64,000 bases of DNA from Comamonas sp. (lineage in GTDB: Bacteria > Pseudomonadota > Gammaproteobacteria > Burkholderiales > Burkholderiaceae_C): assembly GCA_021166775.1 (NCBI GenBank), contig JAJPEQ010000002.1:1-64000 (forward strand), in the 5' to 3' direction. The notes beneath the pieces were generated by a model. The model did no database searches and had not been told where the DNA came from. It was given only the letters and a program-made list of their open reading frames with translations. The number at the start of each line of letters is the position of its first letter. Positions within the stretch are counted from its first letter, which is position 1. Below are positions 28,002-37,293 of the stretch, piece by piece. A program made the position numbers and the translations under genes.

Positions 28002-28888
28002 ACCTGACCCGCTCCGGTGGCCACCGGCTCGGGCGCGCGCGTGACCTTGAACCAGCGCACCGCCCCGCCCTTGTTGTGCAGCACGGCAAAGTGCAGGCCC
28101 CCCAGCACCAGCGATTCGCCGCGCCGGGGCGCGTGGCCCATCTCGTGCGCGATCAGACCGCCGATGGTGTCGAGCTGCTCGGCGCCCTCGGAATTGCCCA
28201 GGTGGCAGTCGAACTCCTCCTGCACGCGCTCGATCGGCGTGTCGCCGCTGACGCGCCAGGTGTCGTCGGCGAGCGCGAAGATGTCGCCCTCGGGGTCGTC
28301 CTCGGTATCGAACTCGTCCTCGATCTCGCCCACGATCTGCTCGATCACGTCCTCGAAGGTGACCAGGCCCGCGGTGCGGCCGAACTCGTCGACGACGATG
28401 GCCATGTGGTTGCGCGTGGCGCGGAACTCGCGCAGCAGCGCCTGCAGGTCCTTGTTTTCGGGCACGAAGAGCGCCGGGCGCACGAGGGTGCGCAGGTTCA
28501 GCTCCGGCGCGCGCTGCAGCTTGAGCAGGTCCTTGGCGAGCAGGATGCCGATGATGTTCTCGCGTCCGCCCTGCACCACCGGAAAGCGCGAGTGCGCGGT
28601 GCGGATCACCTGATCGACCAGCTGCTCGCGCTCGGTGTCGATGTCCAGCACGTCCATGCGCGGCGCGGCCACGAGGATGTCGGCCGCCGTCATCTCCGCC
28701 ATCTGCAGCACGCGCTCGAGCATGACGCGCGAATCGGTGTGGATGACGGCGTTGTCCTCGGCGTCGGCGAGCGTCGCGATCAGCTCATCCGTGGTTTCGG
28801 GGCCCGGGTGGAGAAATTCCACCAGCCGCTGCAAGAGCGTGCGCTTGTCATCCTTGTCGGGTGCATGCGCTGGGTTGGGGTCGGACAC
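27998..28888 (-). CDS. corC: CorC/HlyC-family CBS-domain protein
   Basis: This 296-residue soluble protein has two CBS domains (residues about 65-190; MAEMTAADILVAAPRMDVLD and MAIVVDEFGRTAGLVTFEDV) and a C-terminal CorC_HlyC transporter-associated domain (about 205-285). Family members are linked to magnesium and cobalt efflux and to lipoprotein or membrane maintenance. VTFEDVIEQIVGEIEDEFD is the family hallmark. It is followed by lnt with a four-base overlap, as in many proteobacteria. Confidence 0.93.
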   Translation of the reverse strand: MSDPNPAHAPDKDDKRTLLQRLVEFLHPGPETTDELIATLADAEDNAVIHTDSRVMLERVLQMAEMTAADILVAAPRMDVLDIDTEREQLVDQVIRTAHSRFPVVQGGRENIIGILLAKDLLKLQRAPELNLRTLVRPALFVPENKDLQALLREFRATRNHMAIVVDEFGRTAGLVTFEDVIEQIVGEIEDEFDTEDDPEGDIFALADDTWRVSGDTPIERVQEEFDCHLGNSEGAEQLDTIGGLIAHEMGHAPRRGESLVLGGLHFAVLHNKGGAVRWFKVTRAPEPVATGAGQV

Positions 28889-28963
28889 GTGGGGCGTGTG
28901 GTAGTCGATAAGGCGTCAAGGATAGCGGATTGCCCGCCGTTGCCCAAACGCGGCGGCCCGCCA

Positions 28964-29449
28964 CTACACCGGCATGGCCGTGGTGCTCTTGACGGTGTCG
29001 AGCACGAAGCTCGTCTTGCAGTCCTGCACGCTCGGGTGCTTGAGCAGCGTTTCGAGCACGAAGCGGCTGTAGTGCGCCATGTCGCGCACCACCACGCGCA
29101 GCACATAGTCCATCTCGCCGGTGAGCGAGACGCACTCGATCACCTCGGGCCAGGTCTGCACCGCCGCGCGAAAGGCGTCCATGGGATTGCGCTTGTGCGT
29201 CTCGGTGTTCTTTTCGAGCCTCACGGTGAGGTAGGCCGCCAGCGCCAGGCCGACCGACGGCGGGCGCACCAGAGCCACGTAGCGCGCGATCGTGCCCATT
29301 TCCTCCAGGCGCTTGACCCGCCTGAGCACCGCGCTCGCCGACAGGCCCACCTGCTCGCCGATCACCTCGTAGGTCTCGCGGCCGTTTTCCTGCAAGCGCC
29401 GCAGGATGGCCCGATCGAGCTTGTCCAGGGCGGGGAGCTGTTGCGTCAT
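28964..29449 (-). CDS. Lrp/AsnC-family transcriptional regulator
   Basis: This 161-residue regulator has an N-terminal helix-turn-helix ([42 protein letters not shown], residues about 8-50) and a C-terminal RAM ligand-binding domain (about 70-150; [22 protein letters not shown]). It is transcribed divergently from hpd-phhA over a 173-base spacer, which suggests it senses an aromatic amino acid and controls that operon and itself. The ATG at 29449 matches the family; an upstream in-frame ATG at 29536 lies inside the operator region. Confidence 0.92.
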   Translation of the reverse strand: MTQQLPALDKLDRAILRRLQENGRETYEVIGEQVGLSASAVLRRVKRLEEMGTIARYVALVRPPSVGLALAAYLTVRLEKNTETHKRNPMDAFRAAVQTWPEVIECVSLTGEMDYVLRVVVRDMAHYSRFVLETLLKHPSVQDCKTSFVLDTVKSTTAMPV

Positions 29450-29469
29450 TGCGTTCTTTCCGGCAGGTG

Positions 29470-29499
29470 TTGCGCCAAATTCCGATTTTGCGCAATTTT
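29470..29499. promoter_or_regulatory. Tandem TTGCGC sites in the AsnC-hpd intergenic region
   Basis: TTGCGCCAA (29470-29478) and TTGCGCAA (29488-29495, a perfect palindrome within ATTTTGCGCAATTT) are spaced 18 bases apart; TTGTGC and TTGCAAG follow at 29501 and 29511. Repeated AT-rich sites of this kind in a divergent spacer fit autoregulated Lrp/AsnC operators. Binding is inferred, not known. Confidence 0.45.
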
Positions 29500-29622
29500 G
29501 TTGTGCTTCATTGCAAGTTAATCTCGATATTCGCACAAAAACTGAACGTCGGGCCGCCTAAAGTCACTAAATTCCAAGAGCTTTGTCAAGCTCATTTGTC
29601 AAGCAAATTTCAGGAGACATGC

Positions 29623-30738
29623 ATGACCGCCGCAGTGCCCGCATCCGCCATCCATGAGGCCGCCAGCCGCGAAAACCCCATGGGCCTGTGCGGCTTCGAG
29701 TTCGTGGAATTCGCCTCGCCCACGCCGGGCGTGATCGAGCCCCTGTTCGAACAACTCGGCTTCTCGCCCGTGGCCCGCCACCGCTCCAAGGACGTGGTGC
29801 TGTACCGCCAGGGCGGCATCAACTTCATCCTGAACCGCGAGAAGCACAGCCAGGCCGCGTACTTCGCCGCCGAGCACGGGCCCTCGGCTTGCGGCATGGC
29901 CTTCCGGGTGCGCAACGCCCCCCACGCCTACAAGCGGGCTTTGGCCCTGGGCGCGCAACCCATCGACATCCCCACCGGTCCGATGGAGCTGCGCCTGCCC
30001 GCGATCAAGGGCATAGGCGGCGCGCCGCTGTACCTGATCGACCGCTTCCGCGACGGCGAGACCATCTACGACATCGACTTCGAGTGGCTGCCCGGCGCCG
30101 ATCCGCACCCCCGGGGCCACGGCCTCAAGGAGATCGACCACCTCACGCACAACGTCTACCGCGGGCGCATGGGGTTCTGGGCCAACTATTACGAGCGTCT
30201 GTTCAACTTCCGTGAAATCCGCTACTTCGACATCCAGGGCGAGTACACAGGCCTCACAAGCAAGGCCATGACCGCGCCCGATGGCAAGATCCGCATCCCG
30301 CTCAACGAAGAGGCCAAGCAGGGCGGCGGGCAGATCGAGGAATTCCTGATGCAGTTCAATGGCGAGGGCATCCAGCACATCGCGATGAGCTGCGACAACC
30401 TGATCGAGGTGGTGGACCGCCTGCAGATGGCCGGCATCCCCACGCCGCCCGCGCCCAATCAGGCCTACTACGACATGCTGGCCGAGCGCCTGCCGGGCCA
30501 CGGCCAGCCGGTGGCCGAACTGCAATCGCGCGGCATCCTGCTCGACGGCAGCACCACGGACGGCCAGCCGCGCCTGCTGCTGCAGATTTTCTCGACGCCC
30601 ATCATGGGCCCGGTGTTCTTCGAGTTCATCCAGCGCAAGGGCGACGAGGGCTTTGGCGAGGGCAACTTCAAGGCCCTGTTCGAGTCGATCGAGCGCGACC
30701 AGGTGCAGCGCGGCGTGGTCGGCAGGAAGGAGGCCTGA
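29623..30738 (+). CDS. hpd: 4-hydroxyphenylpyruvate dioxygenase
   Basis: This 371-residue non-haem iron enzyme converts 4-hydroxyphenylpyruvate to homogentisate in tyrosine breakdown. It is built of two vicinal-oxygen-chelate halves (about 20-155 and 170-330). The iron ligands are His in [13 protein letters not shown], His in [10 protein letters not shown], and Glu in [25 protein letters not shown] lies six bases before the ATG. phhA follows after one base, so phenylalanine-to-homogentisate steps are co-transcribed; homogentisate dioxygenase is not in the window. Confidence 0.96.
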   Translation: MTAAVPASAIHEAASRENPMGLCGFEFVEFASPTPGVIEPLFEQLGFSPVARHRSKDVVLYRQGGINFILNREKHSQAAYFAAEHGPSACGMAFRVRNAPHAYKRALALGAQPIDIPTGPMELRLPAIKGIGGAPLYLIDRFRDGETIYDIDFEWLPGADPHPRGHGLKEIDHLTHNVYRGRMGFWANYYERLFNFREIRYFDIQGEYTGLTSKAMTAPDGKIRIPLNEEAKQGGGQIEEFLMQFNGEGIQHIAMSCDNLIEVVDRLQMAGIPTPPAPNQAYYDMLAERLPGHGQPVAELQSRGILLDGSTTDGQPRLLLQIFSTPIMGPVFFEFIQRKGDEGFGEGNFKALFESIERDQVQRGVVGRKEA

Positions 30739-30739
30739 G

Positions 30740-31561
30740 ATGGCCGTCGCACCCGTGGTCTACGGCGAGGGCGAACGCCCCCCGCGCGGCGACTATGCCC
30801 GCGCGGGCGACGATTACACCTGCGCGCAGAACTGGGCCGCCTACACCGCGCAGGATCACGACACCTACCACCGCCTGTACCAGCGCCAGACCGCGCAACT
30901 GCAGGGCCTGGCATGCAGCGCCTTCATCGAGGCGCTGCCCCGCCTGGGTGCCAAGGAGTGCATTCCGCGCTTCGAGGACGTGAACGACGCGCTCTACAAG
31001 GCCACGCGCTGGCAGATCGTCGCCGTGCCCGGCCTCATCCCCGAGGAAGCCTTCTTCGCCCTGCTCGCGCAGCGCAAGTTCCCCGTGACGGACTGGATCC
31101 GCAAGCCCGAGGAGTTCGAGTACATCGTCGAGCCCGACGTGTTCCACGACCTGTACGGGCACGTGCCCATGCTGTTCAATGCGCACATCGCCGACTACAT
31201 GCAGAACTACGGCGAAGGGGGCCTGAAGGCCGCGCGCCTGGGTTCGTGCGAGATGCTCTCGCGCCTGTACTGGTACACGATCGAGTTCGGCCTGATCCGT
31301 GAAGCCGGGGCCTTGCGCGCCTACGGCGCCGGCATCCTGAGCTCGGCCGGCGAGCTGCCGTACGCGGTAAACAGCCCCGAACCCAAACGCCTGCCGCTGG
31401 AGCTTCTGCGTACCATGCGCACGCGCTACAAGATCGATACCTACCAGCGCACCTACTTCGTGATCGACAGTTTCGAGCAATTGTTCGAGATGACGGCGGT
31501 GGATTTCACGCCGCTGTATGCGCAGATGCGGGAGATGGCGGAGTTCGCGGCGGGGGAGTGA
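30740..31561 (+). CDS. phhA: Phenylalanine-4-hydroxylase
   Basis: This 273-residue pterin-dependent monooxygenase makes tyrosine from phenylalanine. The iron ligands are the two His of VFHDLYGHVPML and the Glu of YWYTIEFGLI; PRFEDVNDALYKATRWQIVAVPGL is the conserved bacterial N-terminal block. AGGAAGGAGG at 30724-30733, inside the end of hpd, provides the Shine-Dalgarno. The GAGTGAGG around the stop codon forms one arm of a 14-bp inverted repeat shared with the convergent esterase gene. Confidence 0.96.
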   Translation: MAVAPVVYGEGERPPRGDYARAGDDYTCAQNWAAYTAQDHDTYHRLYQRQTAQLQGLACSAFIEALPRLGAKECIPRFEDVNDALYKATRWQIVAVPGLIPEEAFFALLAQRKFPVTDWIRKPEEFEYIVEPDVFHDLYGHVPMLFNAHIADYMQNYGEGGLKAARLGSCEMLSRLYWYTIEFGLIREAGALRAYGAGILSSAGELPYAVNSPEPKRLPLELLRTMRTRYKIDTYQRTYFVIDSFEQLFEMTAVDFTPLYAQMREMAEFAAGE

Positions 31562-31620
31562 GGGGCTTTCGGCCTTCGCACAACGCCGTGGCTTGGCCAG
31601 CGCGGGAGCCCCTCACTCCC
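31554..31620. terminator. 14-bp inverted repeat covering both stops of the phhA/esterase pair
   Basis: GGGAGTGAGGGGCT (31554-31567) and AGCCCCTCACTCCC (31607-31620) are perfect complements separated by 39 bases. The first contains the phhA stop TGA, the second the esterase stop on the minus strand. There is no U-run. It probably forms a stable 3' stem in both transcripts. Confidence 0.5.
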
Positions 31621-32512
31621 GCAGCCACCCCCAGCACGCCTGCATCACCCGCGCATCAAACGCCAGATGCACATGCCCCAGCCCGTGCAGCGTGTGCTCT
31701 TCGCCCCCTTCAAGCCACGCCGAGCCCGGCGGATAGACCACGTTGTCGCAATCGGTCTGCCAGCACTCGAACAGCGCGCGGCGCCGCGGCGGCTCGGCTT
31801 CGGCCAGCGCGCGCAGCCACGGGCTGTCCGGGCGCATCTGTCGGCCATTGACGCTGAAGGCGAAACGCGCCGCCTGCGTACCCCGGTGCGGCACGCCCAG
31901 CATCACCACGCGGTGCACCCGCGCGTCAGCATCGGGCGCGGCGCGCATCCACGCGCGCACCGCGAGGCCTCCCATGCTGTGCGCCACCACCAGCGGCGTC
32001 TGGCCGGTGGCGCGCGTGACGTCGCGCACCGCGGCATCGATGGTCGCGCAGCCGCCATCGATGCCGCCCAGCGGCGGTTCGAGATTGACAGCCACGAAAG
32101 CCCGACCTTCACGGCGCAGGCGCCGCAGCCACGGCATCCAGAACCCCCGATTGCAGCCAAAACCGTGCACCAGCACCATGCCGCGTCCGCGCACGAGCGG
32201 CTGCAGCGCATCGCCGATCGCGCTCTGGCGAAACGGTTGCCACCAGCCGAAGACCCAGGCGGCGCAAGTGCCTTCCTGCCACCAGGCGCGCAGCCAGCTC
32301 GCCCAGCCCGGATGCGCATGCGGCGAGTGCGCCGCGCTCGCGCGCGCCGCCAGGGCGAACTGCAGCGCCAGCGGCAGCCGCACGCACAGCGGCATGCCCA
32401 CCAGAACCGCCACCACCGCCTGCCAGCCCCAACGCAGGCTCCACCACAGCAGCAACGCAGCCAGCAACAACTGCAGCGCCACCATCCACCGCTGCCAGCG
32501 CGCGATCGTCAT
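31613..32512 (-). CDS. Membrane-anchored alpha/beta-hydrolase (esterase/lipase-like)
   Basis: This 299-residue protein begins with two hydrophobic stretches (WMVALQLLLAALLLWWSL and AVVAVLVGMPLCVRLPLALQF) followed by an alpha/beta-hydrolase fold. The oxyanion segment VLVHGFGCNRGFW, nucleophile elbow VVAHSMGGLAVR, and a late His in GLGHVHLAFD complete a plausible triad. Substrate is unknown. An in-frame ATG at 32542 is an alternative start; 32512 (MTIARWQRW) fits the membrane anchor better. Confidence 0.8.
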   Translation of the reverse strand: MTIARWQRWMVALQLLLAALLLWWSLRWGWQAVVAVLVGMPLCVRLPLALQFALAARASAAHSPHAHPGWASWLRAWWQEGTCAAWVFGWWQPFRQSAIGDALQPLVRGRGMVLVHGFGCNRGFWMPWLRRLRREGRAFVAVNLEPPLGGIDGGCATIDAAVRDVTRATGQTPLVVAHSMGGLAVRAWMRAAPDADARVHRVVMLGVPHRGTQAARFAFSVNGRQMRPDSPWLRALAEAEPPRRRALFECWQTDCDNVVYPPGSAWLEGGEEHTLHGLGHVHLAFDARVMQACWGWLRE

Positions 32513-32620
32513 GGCGTCAACGCCCTGGGCGGATGTCGCCACGCGGACGTCGTTGCCAAGCGACGTGCACTACATTGCACATTGTTTTTCCATGGTCCGA
32601 GTCCTCGGAATTCATAGCGC

Positions 32621-33547
32621 ATGACGGATACCCCTGCAGCGCTACCGCCAGAAATTACCGTATTTGAACGCGGCTGGCTGTGCGCGAACAACATTCTCTT
32701 CACCGGCCCGGCCGAAGCCGCGGTGGTCGACACCGGCTACCACACCGGCGCGGCCGAAACCGTGCAACGGGTGGAACAGGCTCTGGGGGGCAGACCGCTG
32801 GAGCGCATCCTCAACACCCACCTGCACAGCGACCACTGCGGCGGCAACGCCGCGCTGCAGGCCCGCTGGCCCGCCGCGCACACCGCCATCCCGCCCGATC
32901 AGCTGGCGCAAGTGCGCGACTGGGACCCGATCGCGCTCTCCTACGAACCCACGGGCCAGTACTGCCCGCCGTTTCGTGTCGATGCCGTGCTGGCGCCGGG
33001 GCACACCGTCGAGCTGGGCGCGCGCGCCTGGCAGATCCACGCCGCACCCGGCCACGACCCGCATGCCATCATCCTGTTCGAGCCTGTCTCGCGCACGCTC
33101 ATCTCCGGCGATGCGCTCTGGGAGAACGGCTTCGGCGTGGTGTTTCCCGAGCTTGAAGGCCACCCGGGGTTCGCCGACGTCGCAGCCACGCTCGATCTGA
33201 TCGGGCAGCTCGCGCCGCGCATCGTCATCCCGGGGCACGGCAAGGTGTTTTCCGACGTGGGCCAGGCGCTGGAGCGCGCGCGCAGCAGGCTCGCATTCTT
33301 TCGGGCAGACCCCGTGAAACACGCGCTGCACGCCGCCAAGGTGCTGCTCAAGTACAAACTCATGGAATGGCAGTCGCAGCCCGTGGATGCCGCTTATGCC
33401 TGGCTGACGCAGACGGCGTGCATCCAGCAGGTGCACGCGCGCTTTTTTGCCGCCGAAGGCGAGCGCCCGTGGTTCGATGCCATGGTGGAGTCGCTCGTTC
33501 AGTCCGGCGCACTGCGCCTGGAGGGCGACGTCCTGCACGACGCCTGA
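32621..33547 (+). CDS. Metallo-beta-lactamase-fold hydrolase
   Basis: This 308-residue protein has the MBL zinc motif THLHSDHCGGN (HxHxDH), a second His in PGHDPHAIILF, Asp in LISGDALWENGF and His in VIPGHGKVF. A helical C-terminal domain of about 80 residues (from LERARSRLAFFRADPVKHALH) resembles that of MBL hydrolases acting on thioesters or lactones, but the substrate cannot be told. It is divergent from the esterase, with a spacer of 108 bases. Confidence 0.88.
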   Translation: MTDTPAALPPEITVFERGWLCANNILFTGPAEAAVVDTGYHTGAAETVQRVEQALGGRPLERILNTHLHSDHCGGNAALQARWPAAHTAIPPDQLAQVRDWDPIALSYEPTGQYCPPFRVDAVLAPGHTVELGARAWQIHAAPGHDPHAIILFEPVSRTLISGDALWENGFGVVFPELEGHPGFADVAATLDLIGQLAPRIVIPGHGKVFSDVGQALERARSRLAFFRADPVKHALHAAKVLLKYKLMEWQSQPVDAAYAWLTQTACIQQVHARFFAAEGERPWFDAMVESLVQSGALRLEGDVLHDA

Positions 33548-33724
33548 ATCCCGGGCCGCGCCCGACACGCCTCGGCGCGCCACGCGCCACGCCCCATGCT
33601 CCGGATGCGCCGCAGTGGCGCCTCGGGTGCCGTGCGTTGCCATGACGCAACGCCCATGCCGACCTCGCGGCTTTTTGAGCCCGATTTTCACGAAATTCCG
33701 GGCTGATTTTTCATTTCATTTGTG

Positions 33725-33743
33725 AATACGAGTCATTCTCAAT
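33725..33743. promoter_or_regulatory. Fur-box candidate upstream of the TonB receptor
   Basis: AATACGAGTCATTCTCAAT is an imperfect inverted repeat close to the Fur pattern of repeated GATAAT-type hexamers (complement reads ATTGAGAATGACTCG). It lies about 47-65 bases before the receptor ATG, over the expected promoter. The rest of the 240-base gap from 33548 shows no gene. Confidence 0.55.
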
Positions 33744-33789
33744 AATAATACGCACACGCTCTGTACTTGTATTCATTCCCTTCACCACC

Positions 33790-36105
33790 ATGACTTCTGC
33801 CTCCCGTTCCTTGCGCCCTTCCAGTCTGCGCCTGGCCACCCAGGTGGCCGCGCGCCTTTCGGCCGCCGCCCTGCTGCCCCTGGCGGCCCACGCGCAACAG
33901 ACCGGCGCCAACGCCCCGGCGGCGGGGGCGGCGCTGCCCACGGTCACGGTGCAGGAGGAGGCGATCGACCCCAATCCGAATGCCGAGGTGGGTGCGCCGT
34001 ACAAGGCCAGGACGTCGGCCGACGTGCGCCACACCAAGCCGCTGGCCGAGACCCCCGCCACGATTTCCGTCGTGACCAAGTCCGCGATCGACGACTCGGG
34101 CGCGACCGACCTGAAACAGATCCTCACGGCACAGCCCGGCATCACGCTGGGCACGGGCGAGAACGGGAACATGTTCGGCGACACCTACTTCATCCGCGGT
34201 CAGGCGGCCAAGAGCGACGTCTTCGTCGACGGCCTGCGCGACACCGGCATGACCACGCGCGAGAGCTTCGCCATCGAGCAGGTGGAAATCTCCAAGGGCC
34301 CCGATTCGAGCTTCGCCGGGCGCGGCACCGCGGGTGGCGCCATCAACGCCATCACCAAGCAGGCGACGCTCGACTACGACTTCACGCGCCTGAACCTCGG
34401 CCTGGGCAGCGGCAGGTACCGGCGCGCCACGGGCGACGCGAACCGGGTCTTCACCGACAAGTTCGCGCTGCGCGTGAACGCGCTGTACGGCAACGAGGAC
34501 GTGCCCGCTCGCGCGCCTTCCGCGCGCGAGCGCAAGGGCCTGGCGCTCTCCGGCCTGTGGCAGGCGAGCGACGACCTCTCGGTGACGCTCGACTACTACG
34601 GCCTGCGCGCCGGGGACCACCGCCCCGACCTCGGCGGCTGGCTCACCGGTGCCGTGCCCAACCGCGTGCCGGCCGCGCATGTGCCGGTCTACGCGCAGGC
34701 CGATGACTTCCTGCAGTCCGACGTGGACACCGTGACGGGCCGCATCAAATACCGCTTCGCCCCCGATCTGCACCTGAGCAGCCTCACGCGCTACGGCACC
34801 TCCAGAAACGCCTACGCCATGACCGGGGCGAACAACAACGCGCTCGACAGCGGGCACAGCCGCTGGCAGGACGTGGACTACTTCGACCACCAGGACAACC
34901 TGCGCTGGGACACCGTGCTCGGCGGCATGGACCACGCCTTCATCTTCGGTTTCGAGTACACCGATCACAAGGTGCGCCAGGGCACCTACCAGGCCCGCGA
35001 CGCCAACCCCACCAACTGCACCGTCAGCAGCCGCAATGGCCCCCGACCCGGCTACTGCCTGGCCGGCCCCGACGGTTCGCCCATCGCCGACCTGGGCCAC
35101 CTTGCGGGCCGCAGCTGGTCGCGCCTGGGCAGGAATCTCGATTGGCACGCCAAGACCACCTCGCTGTATGCGATGGACACGGTGGACATCGACGAACGCT
35201 GGACGGCGTTTGGCGGCGTGCGCGCCGACGCGCTCCGGCTGTCCATCCAGAGCTTCGCCAACACGGGCGCGAGCGCGGGCAGCCGCACGGGTGACTATGG
35301 CTACAACGACACGCTCATCAACGGCCACCTGGGCCTGAGCTACAGGATCAACGCCCAGGGCATGGTCTACGCCAGCTACGCCACCTCGCAGGACGTGAAC
35401 GGCGGCGAGCCCGACTCGGGCACCAACGCCGGCTATGGCGGCATCGTGCTGGTCAACGGCGCGTATGTCGACTCCAAGCCCGAGCGTTCGCGCAACATCG
35501 AGCTGGGCACCAAGTGGAACCTGCTGGACGACAAGCTGCTCTTCACCGCCGCGGCCTTCCAGACCACCAAGTCGGGCGTGATGGAGTCGCTCTCCACCGA
35601 GGAGTACGCCACCGAAGGCAGCACCAACACCGGCAGCAACCGCGTGCGCGGCGTGGAGTTCGGCCTCGTCGGCAACGTGACCCGGCAGCTCAGCGTGCAG
35701 GCGGGCGTGGCCTTCATGCGCTCGAAGGTGCTGCAGTCCGTGACCCCGGGCAACGTGGGGCTGCCGCTGGCGAATTTCGCCAACACCAGCTACTCGCTGC
35801 AGGGCCGCTACGCCTTCACGCCGGGCTTCTACCTCGGCGCCACCGTGCGCCACGACAGCGGCCGCTGCGGCGGTCAGCCCGACACCGGCGCCGTCTACAC
35901 CAACGGCCAGTGCGGCCAGCCCGTGCCCAGCTTCACCGTGTTCGACCTGTTCGGCGGCTACCGCTTCAACAAGCACGCGAGCCTGCGCGTGAACCTGCTC
36001 AACGCCGGCAACAAGGACTACTACACCTCCGTCTACCGCGGCGGCTTCTTCCTGTACAAGGGCGACGCCCGCGCGCTGCGCGTGACGCTGGACATCGAGC
36101 TGTGA
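33790..36105 (+). CDS. TonB-dependent siderophore receptor (Fiu/catecholate type)
   Basis: This 771-residue outer-membrane receptor imports ferric siderophore using TonB energy. A 36-residue signal peptide ends AAHAQQ. A TonB box-like PTVTVQEE is followed by the plug (about 75-185; TPATISVVTKSAIDDSGATD, FIRGQAAKSDVFVDGLRD, EISKGPDSSFAGRGTAGGAIN) and a barrel ending in an aromatic-rich strand GDARALRVTLDIEL. The RDTG...ESFAIEQVEI and SSFAGRGTAGG motifs resemble Fiu-type catecholate receptors. It heads an operon with an FMN oxidase and piuC; a Fur box lies upstream. Confidence 0.93.
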   Translation: MTSASRSLRPSSLRLATQVAARLSAAALLPLAAHAQQTGANAPAAGAALPTVTVQEEAIDPNPNAEVGAPYKARTSADVRHTKPLAETPATISVVTKSAIDDSGATDLKQILTAQPGITLGTGENGNMFGDTYFIRGQAAKSDVFVDGLRDTGMTTRESFAIEQVEISKGPDSSFAGRGTAGGAINAITKQATLDYDFTRLNLGLGSGRYRRATGDANRVFTDKFALRVNALYGNEDVPARAPSARERKGLALSGLWQASDDLSVTLDYYGLRAGDHRPDLGGWLTGAVPNRVPAAHVPVYAQADDFLQSDVDTVTGRIKYRFAPDLHLSSLTRYGTSRNAYAMTGANNNALDSGHSRWQDVDYFDHQDNLRWDTVLGGMDHAFIFGFEYTDHKVRQGTYQARDANPTNCTVSSRNGPRPGYCLAGPDGSPIADLGHLAGRSWSRLGRNLDWHAKTTSLYAMDTVDIDERWTAFGGVRADALRLSIQSFANTGASAGSRTGDYGYNDTLINGHLGLSYRINAQGMVYASYATSQDVNGGEPDSGTNAGYGGIVLVNGAYVDSKPERSRNIELGTKWNLLDDKLLFTAAAFQTTKSGVMESLSTEEYATEGSTNTGSNRVRGVEFGLVGNVTRQLSVQAGVAFMRSKVLQSVTPGNVGLPLANFANTSYSLQGRYAFTPGFYLGATVRHDSGRCGGQPDTGAVYTNGQCGQPVPSFTVFDLFGGYRFNKHASLRVNLLNAGNKDYYTSVYRGGFFLYKGDARALRVTLDIEL

Positions 36106-36110
36106 TCGTG

Positions 36111-36175
36111 CTGGTTCCTCCCGCGGACGCCTGGTGGGGAAGTGCTGCCTGAGGAACCAGCGCCACCACGGCGTC
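36111..36175. other. Interlocking inverted repeats (pseudoknot-capable) between receptor and oxidase genes
   Basis: CTGGTTCCTC (36111-36120) pairs perfectly with GAGGAACCAG (36151-36160). GACGCCTGGTGG (36126-36137) pairs with CCACCACGGCGTC (36163-36175) over 11 bp with a small bulge. The order 1a-2a-1b-2b means the stems either exclude one another or form a pseudoknot. They fill the 84-base spacer before the ATG at 36190. Confidence 0.6.
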
Positions 36176-36189
36176 TACCATCTCCGGCG

Positions 36190-37293
36190 ATGGCCACCCC
36201 CGAACGCATCCCTGTCGGCATCGCCAACGCGATCGACTACGAACGGCTCGCCCCCCAGACGCTGGAGGCGGGCCGTCTGGCCTACATCGCGGGCGGCAGC
36301 GGCGATGACGTGACGGTGCGCGCCAACCGCGCGGCCTTCGGCCACTGGGCCATCGTGCCGCGCCTGCTGCGCGACGTGCGGGCGGGCCACAGCCGCCTCG
36401 TGCTGGGCGGCATGGCGCTGCCCCATCCCTTCCTGCTGGCCCCGGTCGCTCACGGCCTGCTCGCGCACCCGCAGGCCGAAATCGCCACCGCACGCGCGGC
36501 CGCGGCCACCGGCACCTGCCTCATGGCCAGCACGCTCACTTCCAATACTCTCGAAGAGATAGCTGACAGCGCAGGTCCATCAAGGTTATTCCAGCTTTAT
36601 CTTCAAGAAAACCGCACGCACACACTGGACCTGCTGCGCCGCGCCGAGGCGGCCGGCTACCGCGCGATCGTGCTCACGCTGGACGCGCATCTGCAACTGC
36701 CCAGCCGCAGCGCGCTGGCCACGGGCTTTGCGATGCCGCTCGAATGCGTGCCCGCCAACCTCGCGAGCTACACGCCCAGCCCGGCCACGCCGCTGGCTGA
36801 AGGCGAGAGCCGCATCTTCCAGGGCGCGATGCGCCACGCACCCACCTGGGACGAGCTGCGATGGCTGCTGCAGGCCACCGGCCTGCCGCTCTGGGTCAAG
36901 GGCGTGGCTCACCCGGACGACGCGCGCGCGCTGAAGGACGCGGGCGTGGCCGGCCTCATCGTCTCCAACCACGGCGGACGCGGGCTCGACGGCAGCCCCG
37001 CGAGCCTGGCCATGCTGCCCGGCGTGCGCGCGGCCGTCGGCCCCGGATACCCGGTGCTGATGGACGGCGGCGTGCGTTCGGGCGCGGACGCCTTCAAGGC
37101 GCTGGCGCTGGGCGCCGACGCGGTGCTCATCGGACGGCTGCAGCTGTACGCGCTGGCGGCAGCGGGCGCGCTGGGCGTGGCGCACATGATCCAGCTGCTC
37201 ACCGAAGAACTGCACGCCACGATGGCGCAGGCCGGCTGCGCCCAACTTGCCGACATCACCCCCGACCACCTCATCCCTACCCTGCCATGCTGA
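36190..37293 (+). CDS. FMN-dependent alpha-hydroxy-acid oxidase/dehydrogenase
   Basis: This 367-residue TIM-barrel flavoenzyme of the LldD/glycolate oxidase family oxidises a 2-hydroxyacid to a 2-oxoacid. Family marks are [42 protein letters not shown], the active-site block [18 protein letters not shown] with catalytic His and Arg, and [20 protein letters not shown] for FMN phosphate. The substrate is not evident. It sits between an iron receptor and piuC and overlaps piuC by seven bases. The ATG at 36190 lacks a clear Shine-Dalgarno; an in-frame GTG at 36142 is possible. Confidence 0.88.
   Translation: MATPERIPVGIANAIDYERLAPQTLEAGRLAYIAGGSGDDVTVRANRAAFGHWAIVPRLLRDVRAGHSRLVLGGMALPHPFLLAPVAHGLLAHPQAEIATARAAAATGTCLMASTLTSNTLEEIADSAGPSRLFQLYLQENRTHTLDLLRRAEAAGYRAIVLTLDAHLQLPSRSALATGFAMPLECVPANLASYTPSPATPLAEGESRIFQGAMRHAPTWDELRWLLQATGLPLWVKGVAHPDDARALKDAGVAGLIVSNHGGRGLDGSPASLAMLPGVRAAVGPGYPVLMDGGVRSGADAFKALALGADAVLIGRLQLYALAAAGALGVAHMIQLLTEELHATMAQAGCAQLADITPDHLIPTLPC

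Noticed and set aside
28076-29521. Plus-strand frame of 481 codons opposite corC and the AsnC regulator
   Set aside because: It is antisense to two clear genes and has no recognisable domain.
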